Shown piece by piece: positions 59,101 through 64,000 of a stretch of DNA of 64,000 nt. Origin of the DNA: Lutraria lutraria (taxonomy: Eukaryota; Mollusca; Bivalvia; Venerida; Mactridae). The stretch covers positions 18,669,528-18,733,527 of the forward strand of contig OZ026851.1 in assembly GCA_964023205.1 (NCBI GenBank). Reading direction: 5' to 3'. The position numbers were made by a program, and so were the translations under genes. Within the stretch, counting starts at the first letter, position 1, and every line of letters begins with the position of its first letter. The notes below the pieces were generated by a model. It was not told the origin of the DNA. It saw nothing but the letters and a program-made list of their open reading frames with translations, and did not search any database.

Positions 59101-60082
59101 TGTGAATAATAGCATATTATTTAAAGGATTTTAATGTGTGCGTCTGTCTTATCTTTCTTTTGACATGGAATGTATAAAAAACATAAACTGACCGTACTGC
59201 CGACTGCCAGGTAGTTAAAACTACCAGCGACCGACTGCTGATACTATTACTGTGGAATCATTAATTTTCGTTGGGGATTTAATTTCGTTGATTTCGTGAG
59301 TTGGCTCATCCACGAAATCAAATCCCCACGAATTTGAATGCAGAGATAAGACATTTCTTTTCCAAAATCGAAATCCACGAATCTATGTCCCCACGAAATA
59401 GCCATTTTAGTAAAAACCACGAAAATTGAGCCCAACGAAAATAAATGAAACTACAGTATACTATACGTACCATTGTTTACATACATAGTTTAGCTAGTTT
59501 TAAAGTTTAAAACCTTGCTTATGGTAAGCATTTAGGATGCGTACTTTCGATGATTTGTATTTCACAAATATATGTAATTTAATTAATAACGGGTCGCAAG
59601 CTTTTATTTATTGAAACTGTTATGCATGATAGGTATAGTCCCATACTAACATTATGTTTAAAATTATTTTATCATCGAAATGGTAAAACAAACATATGTA
59701 AAACAGTTAAATATTTCGGTTAAGGAACTGTTTTATTAGTTTACAATATATCCTAATAATATATATATATATATATCGTATCTATGTCGAGCATTACAAA
59801 ATGCACAAAACAACCAAACCGGAAGTGACAGGATACATGTTTGAATTTTTATATTATTTTCAGCCAAATTCAATTTCATATTTTAAAGAAAATTTAATCT
59901 ATGATTGAAACAGTTTAATTACCTGAAATAGTAGACTTATGTATATCTGTAAATGTATCATTCACGAACCGAAGAGATAAACAAGTCTTTCCGACAGTCA
60001 TATCACCTATAATAGATATCTTAAACTTCCTGGCATCTTGAAACAAACTGTAATCAACACTTGAACGCAACTTCCTGTTCAT
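35176..60082 (-). CDS. Atypical Rab-family small GTPase, 213 aa, five exons
   Basis: GTP switch expected to act in vesicle traffic, anchored by C-terminal lipid. Exons (minus strand): 59923-60082, 46005-46153, 39133-39267, 35666-35759, 35176-35279. They total 642 bases with matching phases and GT/AG sites. Motifs: P-loop GDMTVGKT at 26-33, switch I Thr51, WDTAGQE at 72-78 with catalytic Gln77, NKLD at 131-134, SAK at 165-167, and CCV at the C-terminus after KKK. The usual RabF1 motif IGVDF is replaced by ISDIE, so effector binding may be unusual. An insertion after NKLDL (about 136-142) is also unlike most Rabs. I cannot assign it to a numbered subfamily. The ATG is the first in frame and gives a normal-length N-terminus. 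The final exon was found by its phase and prenylation motif rather than by a long ORF. Confidence 0.85.
35280..35665. other. Rab intron 4, with poly-C run
   Basis: Contains a run of about 15 C near 35520. No other feature recognised. Confidence 0.5.
36055..38995. repeat. 27-bp satellite array with 907-bp higher-order repeat
   Basis: About 105 copies of TGATGTTTGTATATTGTGAC plus TTATGAG, with variants GGCTTATGAG, ACACATGAG and ACTTATGGG. Irregular 16-base units at about 36911 and 37818 mark a block duplicated at 907 bases (33 units plus the short one). The edges, near 36055-36120 and 38870-38995, are more diverged. It is in Rab intron 3. Confidence 0.95.
39537..43625. repeat. 35-bp satellite array with 1.2-kb higher-order repeats
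   Basis: About 115 copies of a 35-base unit containing GTGTGAGTATATACCAAGAG and CACACTTTCTTTTTT. The marker GAGCTAGTATA recurs at about 40827, 42055 and 43318, and CTTTTTCATGTGAG at 39661, 40854 and 42082. Spacings are 1193, 1228 and 1263 bases, differing by exactly one unit. It is in Rab intron 2. Confidence 0.95.
43630..44860. other. Rab intron 2, unique-looking AT-rich stretch
   Basis: No repeat or coding signal recognised. A 129-codon ORF on the plus strand has no motif. Confidence 0.4.
44865..45555. repeat. Degenerate tandem repeat of CTTAGTTATCTTGTG, with a regular 62-bp core
   Basis: Loose repeats of ACTTAGTTATCTTGGGCGCA-like text become regular at about 45305-45540, where a 62-base unit (GCGCACATAGTTACTTGTGG plus CCATGACTTAGTTATCTTG) is repeated about four times. 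Confidence 0.75.
46375..47155. repeat. AGCTCAC-type dispersed repeat, 3' truncated
   Basis: Starts CTCACATAAGCTATTGTGCTCAGG and carries four internal units with CTAGGTCACTAGGGCAAAT and TTGATTGGATCTTCAC. The GGCCCTCTTG tail is missing. Rab intron 1. Confidence 0.6.
47575..47690 (+). mobile_element. SINE family A, tRNA-like head
   Basis: Box A TGGTCTAGTGGTTAAG and box B TCTTCGAGCCCC are separated by about 55 bases. The tail and most of the body are missing. A diverged tRNA head, not a functional tRNA: the stems do not pair well. Confidence 0.6.
47860..48418 (-). pseudogene. PIF1-like helicase remnant of the Helitron
   Basis: Two overlapping frames: the first has GGVSVLAVGDLYQLPPV, the Walker B-like segment of PIF1 helicases; the second has the following MRQKDD and IHIRKL segments. 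A frameshift at about 48130 separates them. The Walker A region upstream is not intact. It cannot encode a working helicase. Confidence 0.75.
49496..50645 (-). pseudogene. Helitron-like N domain remnant
   Basis: A 286-codon ORF (50645-49785) carries DTCIQPKD, LAPGEGKRPLS, LRGS-like CGSPVYYNRMLYDLM and GPCTWFLTLSAADMKW, diagnostic of Helitron-encoded proteins. A second piece (49699-49496) has MDIQFITNVYACVMFVASC. The segment that would hold the HUH nuclease motif is absent between them. Confidence 0.75.
51000..51313 (-). pseudogene. Helitron N-terminal domain remnant (DUF6570-like)
   Basis: Encodes a cysteine pair (YTCLTCSRYL), then NNLGLPEIP, LSSLEVTLLSKR and LPRGK, the pattern seen near the start of animal Helitron proteins. 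The name DUF6570 is from memory. It follows the Arg/Glu-rich repeat region and is interrupted by a stop or frameshift at the junction near 51115. Confidence 0.55.
51341..52345 (-). repeat. 63-bp coding minisatellite (RRQRNERETPAQKKKREDQEV unit)
   Basis: About 15 copies of a 63-base unit, 21 codons, with RNERETP and KKKREDQEV as key residues on the minus strand. Some copies are 62 bases, which shifts the frame. The plus strand is also open but is only the complement. Confidence 0.85.
52686..52745. repeat. MITE family 1 fragment
   Basis: AAGTGGTCTTTATTCACAGG and ATAGGTTTGACTGT match the right end of the family. Confidence 0.35.
53370..53825. repeat. 38-39-bp minisatellite
   Basis: About 12 copies of a unit containing GTCTTTAAATCACAGATCAC followed by TAGATATTTTTATGTACA. 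Rab intron 1. Confidence 0.9.
53830..55020. other. Rab intron 1, unique-looking AT-rich stretch
   Basis: No gene or repeat recognised. Confidence 0.4.
55023..55250 (+). mobile_element. SINE family A, full length
   Basis: Box A GAGTGGTTAGGGTCGCTG, box B TGGTTCCAGCCC, the body CCCAGGAACAATGGTTAGAT and the tail TAAAACTCGATAAGATAAAC. It is the best example here of the family seen inverted at 7194 and 11917. Confidence 0.7.
55250..55945. repeat. Three tandem copies of a 180-290-bp block
   Basis: Each copy has GTCAGGAAARGACAACAGC, an ATATCACTACATATTTGTT segment and ends CAATAAAATTCTCTACTTGA then AAATTTCACTATAAAACAA. The middle copy has lost about 80 bases. Confidence 0.75.
56086..56888 (-). pseudogene. 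Broken ORF cluster of unknown family
   Basis: From an ATG at 56888 the frame reads MTSAPTKSVTSTTGYG, meets one stop, and is then open for about 90 codons (NNIQLVKDNVDTFCDQF..., MPWIKRTAESMIKAVNSF) to a stop near 56544. A second piece at 56407-56141 is 88 codons, rich in Glu and Lys with EEMEKGK repeats that suggest a coiled coil. Stops and a frameshift separate them. I do not recognise the family. A mobile element ORF1 or Gag-like protein is possible, but only as a guess. Confidence 0.35.
57560..58160. repeat. Dispersed repeats: GGGCTATAACTCAGTGAA units and AGCTCAC-type fragment
   Basis: Two units with AGGGCTATAACTCAGTGAAWATTAATC and GCTTACTACTGATCACTTCTG about 180 bases apart (57620-57930), then GACGGACCGAC and the inverted TATAGCCCCCATAT head (57935-58000), then a fragment with GGATCTTCACCAAACCTTGTC. 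Confidence 0.55.
58350..58994. repeat. Dispersed repeat mosaic ending GGCCCTCTTGTTT
   Basis: Two units with GTGACCTTGACCTTGGAG and CCATGATGGTGAACAAATGT (58375-58640), a TATAGCCCCCCCCC...GGGGGGGGGG inverted tract (58690-58755), then an AGCTCAC-type 3' part whose tail reads GTGAGCGATATAGGGCCATC. This tail is the intact version of the site hit by the transposon at 20416. Confidence 0.6.
59248..59462. mobile_element. MITE family 5 (ACTGTGGAATCATT ends)
   Basis: Left end TACTGTGGAATCATTAATTT then TCGTTGGG; right end, inverted, TACTGTAGTTTCATTTATTT then TCGTTGGG. Interior blocks CCACGAAAT repeat. TA flanks both ends. About 215 bases, Rab intron 1. Confidence 0.7.
59463..59922. other. Rab intron 1, proximal part
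   Basis: Holds an (AT)n run near 59758-59776. Nothing else recognised. Confidence 0.4.
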
Positions 60083-60990
60083 CTTTTAAACTTCCGGTTA
60101 ACCGTCGCAGGTCTTGATCGCTGAATAAATCGTAAATAGAATTTAATCCCTCCTACACTTTACCCAGAATCAATTTCGCTTTCATATCCAACTATTGGTT
60201 AAGGCACGTGATCCACAGCAATGTATCAATTAAGTGCATACGCAGTACATGTGACAAATACATCTATATTATGTCCGTCCACAGATAGAATTTTATGTAG
60301 ACCTACGTGTTTATACAGACATTGTCACTTTAAACATTTCTTTTAACATCAAACAAATCACATTATTTCCGCTAGGTGGCTGAATATAATAAAATTAAAT
60401 AATGTCGTCTAAATAAGAATATCCAAGTTATAATAGGTTTTGTAGTACTTAATGTGTACACATTAAAACTTATAGTACGCGCAGTTGATGGTCGCTTTAT
60501 GAACTGAAACAGTGAATCGCATGTAAACTAGTTGATTGTTTGCCAAATATTATTTTTAATAGTTATTTCTACACAACAAAATAAACACGAAATTCAACGT
60601 CGAATTAATTAAGTTTGTGAATATCACTCTTGAATTTAAAATCCTTCGTTTCAATTTTGATCACAACCCGTACGATATCATCTTCAGTGTCACGGGTAAG
60701 TTGTTTGAAGTACACACGATATGAGTAAAGGATCGAGATCTGACAATAGATACAATGTATAACTAATACATGTAATAGTTAATGTAAGTAATCCGAAATA
60801 TTTAGTCAAATGATATTTAGTCAATTTAAGTAATAATTAATTATTCCGTAATAGTCCCTGCATGTCTAACTGCAAGAGTACTGCGTGATTTTCAACCTGA
60901 ACTTTTCACTTTTTTTAATATTCATACAGCACAATTTTTTCATTTAGAAAATTTTCAATTTTAGATGTTATCCACTCTTTTGTTATTATG
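60083..60990. other. Region upstream of the Rab start codon
   Basis: The Rab promoter and 5' untranslated region should lie here. I see no clear TATA box or CpG-rich block, so no element is called. Confidence 0.4.
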
Positions 60991-60994
60991 ACGT

Positions 60995-61250
60995 AAGAAA
61001 GAACGTAATAACAAGACGTATTTGTGAAACACGGATGTCCCTTCGTGACCTTGACCTTTGACCTACGTCTCTGGATCGACCTACTGACCTCAAAATCAAT
61101 AGAGGTCATCTACATGTGATGAACAACCTCCCAACCAAATCTGAAGAGCTTAGGCCAAAATCGTTCTCTAGTTATTGGTCGGACATGTACAAGGATTGGT
61201 TACGAACGGACCGACCGACATGTGCAAAGCAATCCCCTTTTCTTCAAAAT
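60995..61250. repeat. Dispersed repeat, inverted AGGGGGCAT-type relative
   Basis: GTGAAACACGGATGTCC and CTACTGACCTCAAAATCAATAG are complements of parts of the repeat at 9258-9505; GGACCGACCGACATG follows. Confidence 0.5.
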
Positions 61251-61267
61251 GGAGCAATCTTAAGGTG

Positions 61268-61535
61268 GTAATTTTATTCTCCGCTATTAAAATATCATTA
61301 AATATCCACATAAATTGTCAGAGCGATATGTATTTTCAGAGAGGCACTATAAATACCGTAAAAATGGCCGTTTTGGCGTCAAAGGTGGAACCAAATGATT
61401 GAAATTACGTCGTTTTCGACGTCAAAACAGTCATTTTTGCGGTATTTATAGTGCCTCTCTGAAAATAACTATCGCTCTGTCAATTTATGTGGATATTTAA
61501 TGAAATAAAAATGTAATAGCGGAGAATAAAATTAA
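61268..61535. repeat. Long inverted repeat (about 110-bp arms)
   Basis: Left arm AATTTTATTCTCCGCTATTA...TTTTGGCGTC and right arm GACGTCAAAAC...TAATAGCGGAGAATAAAATT pair at most positions; the loop is about 35 bases. It could be a foldback element. Confidence 0.75.
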
Positions 61536-61539
61536 CTTG

Positions 61540-63225
61540 TCTCATATTTTGGCATTATAAATTGCCACCCCTACAGAGTTCGCTCGACATCTTTTAAGAT
61601 TTAATGACGGTGAAATGAAATATTATTGACTTTTTCGGATTTGTAAATGATTCAGCATTGTAGTAAAATAAATTGCATAACTTAAAATACAAAATTATCG
61701 GAGCAATACAGAAAATAACGCGAAAATAATCAACGAAAAACATACCGGTCAAGGTGGCCATTTCCTTCGGTTTCCATGGAAATATCATTTGAATATATCA
61801 TGTCTGCATTAGCCAATACATTAAAGGATGTTTATGCAAAACTTCTTTATCGTGCGTTGACGTCCTTAAGGGGAAAATGGAGTGACGTCACCAACGTCAT
61901 TTGATAAACCGGTAAAAGAGGTTTTAACTCGTATCTAGCAGGCAAACAGACTCCTTAAAACTAATCATTGTAAAGTATTAATAATTTCTTGATACGGACG
62001 ACACTCTATCGAGATAAAAGATGATAATTTAATTTTATCCATTGACAAACTGATTAATTTGGTTTAACATAAACTGACAGACTGAAACTGTATTAACTTA
62101 AAATAATTAAGAAAGATAACCTATTGTAACCTAGCTGTTCAAAACAAACGACTACATTGACTCATACAACAAGGCAGCTTAATTTCAGCGCATATCTATA
62201 TACATACATGTATAAGTTTTTAAATAAGACTAAAATAAACGAGCCATAAATATTTTTTGTATCCAGAAACCGTCACTGTCCAGTAAATGAAAGAGAATCT
62301 AGTAGATTCTATTACGTACCTGACTCCACTCATTAAACATTCCACATCTAAAACGTTCAGTTTCCAATAAAATTCTGCTCTACAAAAACACAATTAATTA
62401 GATACATTGTAATTCAGTGGTTGTTATTAGATACACAGAACAAGCTGTTCTTGATAAATCACCAATTAATCTTAGTCTTTAAAGAATTAAAATCAGACTA
62501 TAAACACGAGCTTATTAATGTCTCCATTTAACGTTTTTAAGTCCTAGGTCGAATAACATCAATATATTTGGTATAAGCTAGTACAATGTATACAATCATA
62601 ATTGTTTTCTGGTACTCTAGTGTTTAAGTGTTGACAAGCACTTAATGTCAAATGTTGGCTTAATTGGGCGTGCTGTATCTGGTATCTATAGGAAGTACTT
62701 GACCGTAATCTTCATTCTTGGACTTTCGATATGGCCCATGCCAATTGCATATTATATATATACAAGTACTTGTGTATTATCAATACCCATATTGTACGTT
62801 TTTCTCGTTCGATTTCCAGTCGCGGCAGGTCTTACGTACCCTACCTTCTATCAAAATTTAACTACATTGTCAATTTCCTCCACATGTGGAGAAGATTCAG
62901 GTTCCTTGTGGAAGGGTAAGTTAGTATATTAGTTATAGATAACCGTCCAAGAAAACCTGGTAAATCTAAGATATCGATCTATTGCGCGTTTTCTCGAGTT
63001 AGTTTTTTTTTGTTATATCTAAAAATAATTAACTCTTATCCCTCTTTGAAATCCATGTAATCAGACATTCAAGAGCAAAATACCCTTAAAGACTTGACGA
63101 CAGTCAATGCTGAGATGGCCGATCATATTCTAAAATCGACAACATAAAATAGAAACTGTGGCAAAACATCCTGGAGAATTAGACAGAGGAACGTGTGCGT
63201 GCTGTTCGTGACATGCATATGGGTA
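61540..63225. other. Intergenic sequence, nothing supported
   Basis: A 95-codon ORF at 62645-62932 has hydrophobic stretches but no recognisable motif and no gene context. Confidence 0.4.
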
Positions 63226-63227
63226 TA

Positions 63228-63640
63228 ACATGTCAGATGACACAAAGTCCTCATAAACACCTCAGATGACACAAAGTCCTCATAAACACCTCAGATGACA
63301 CAAAGTCCTCATACACATCTCAGATGACACCAAGTCCTCATGCACAACTCATCAGATGACCAATCCCTCATACACATCTCAGATGACACCGAGCCCTCAC
63401 AAACACTTCAGTTGACACCAAGCCTTCAGAAACTCTTCAGATGACACCAAGCCCTCATACACATCTCAGATGGCATTTGTCAAGCCCTCCGTGACAAACA
63501 CTTCAGATGACACCAAGCCCTCATAACCTGACACGTTGACCAGATGACACAACAAGCCCTCATAAACACTTCAGAAGACACCATATGCAGGCCGTCACAA
63601 ACACTTCAGATGACATTAAGCCCTCATAAACACGTAATTG
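63228..63640. repeat. 29-bp degenerate minisatellite
   Basis: About 13 copies of CAGATGACACAAAGTCCTCA plus TAAACACCT; the first three are nearly identical and later ones diverge. Confidence 0.85.
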
Positions 63641-64000
63641 AATGCTTCAAAAACGTATAATTACCTATAGATAAGCCAAATTACTGTTTCAATCATCATT
63701 ATGACCTCGTGTCGCTTTTTAGTGAGACCCTTGTTTTTTTTTTAATTTTCTGTAAAAATGTACGTAAAAATGACTTTTCTTTAGGTAATGTGTGTGGATT
63801 TAATTGCTGTCATTTATAATTTCGAAAATTTCCCAATGATCGATCACTTGGATGTCCCGGAACCTGCATGCTCACCGTGTTTTAAACAATCCCCGTGATT
63901 GTCACAGCTTGTGAATATTACGGCACCTCAATTTCAAAATGGCGTGACAGCACGGGATTTTTTGAAAAGCTGATTTAAAAATAATGAACAAGAAGCATAA

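Noticed and set aside
62645..62932. 95-codon ORF as a small membrane protein gene
   Set aside because: Hydrophobic composition is expected from AT-rich DNA; there is no motif or supporting context.

Overview
The window is animal nuclear DNA, most likely from a bivalve mollusc. It is AT-rich, its genes have many short exons separated by long repeat-filled introns, and its dispersed repeats (tRNA-derived SINEs, short TIR elements, and long AGCTCAC...GGCCCTCTTGTTT elements) resemble those I know from bivalve genomes. There is no bacterial or operon-like organisation. Genes were assembled by eye from splice sites and reading phase; nothing was searched against a database.

Left half, + strand (1-31 kb): the 3' part of a giant LDL-receptor-related protein gene. 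I join 25 exons with consistent phase (1077 codons, open 5' end, stop at 30948). They encode 11 LDLa modules, two EGF modules, one YWTD beta-propeller, two EGF modules, one membrane helix and a cytoplasmic tail with an FxNPxY endocytosis motif. This is the C-terminal layout of LRP2 (megalin). Its introns carry many repeats and two intact autonomous elements in the same orientation as the gene: a non-LTR retrotransposon with a 1134-codon ORF (intron 15), and a 4.9-kb DNA transposon (intron 18). The transposon has terminal inverted repeats and an intact 8-exon, 635-aa gene of the family I know as DUF7869. It interrupts a dispersed repeat, apparently at a TA. This is the best candidate for an under-described system in the window.

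Right half, - strand (35-60 kb): a convergent gene for an atypical Rab GTPase, reconstructed from five exons (213 aa, all G motifs, C-terminal CCV). Its introns hold two large tandem arrays (27-bp unit at 36-39 kb, 35-bp unit at 39.5-43.6 kb), both with higher-order duplications, several smaller tandem repeats, a decayed Helitron (47.9-52.3 kb) whose N-terminal coding part is itself a 63-bp tandem repeat, and a broken ORF cluster of unknown family at 56.1-56.9 kb. The last 4 kb upstream of the Rab start hold repeats, a long inverted repeat and a 29-bp tandem repeat, but no gene I can support.

The two cellular genes have related themes (an endocytic receptor and a Rab) but are unlinked functionally as far as the sequence shows. 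At least six families of short inverted-repeat elements and two SINE families are scattered through the window. Two intronic minisatellites in the receptor gene grow directly out of exon/intron boundaries.
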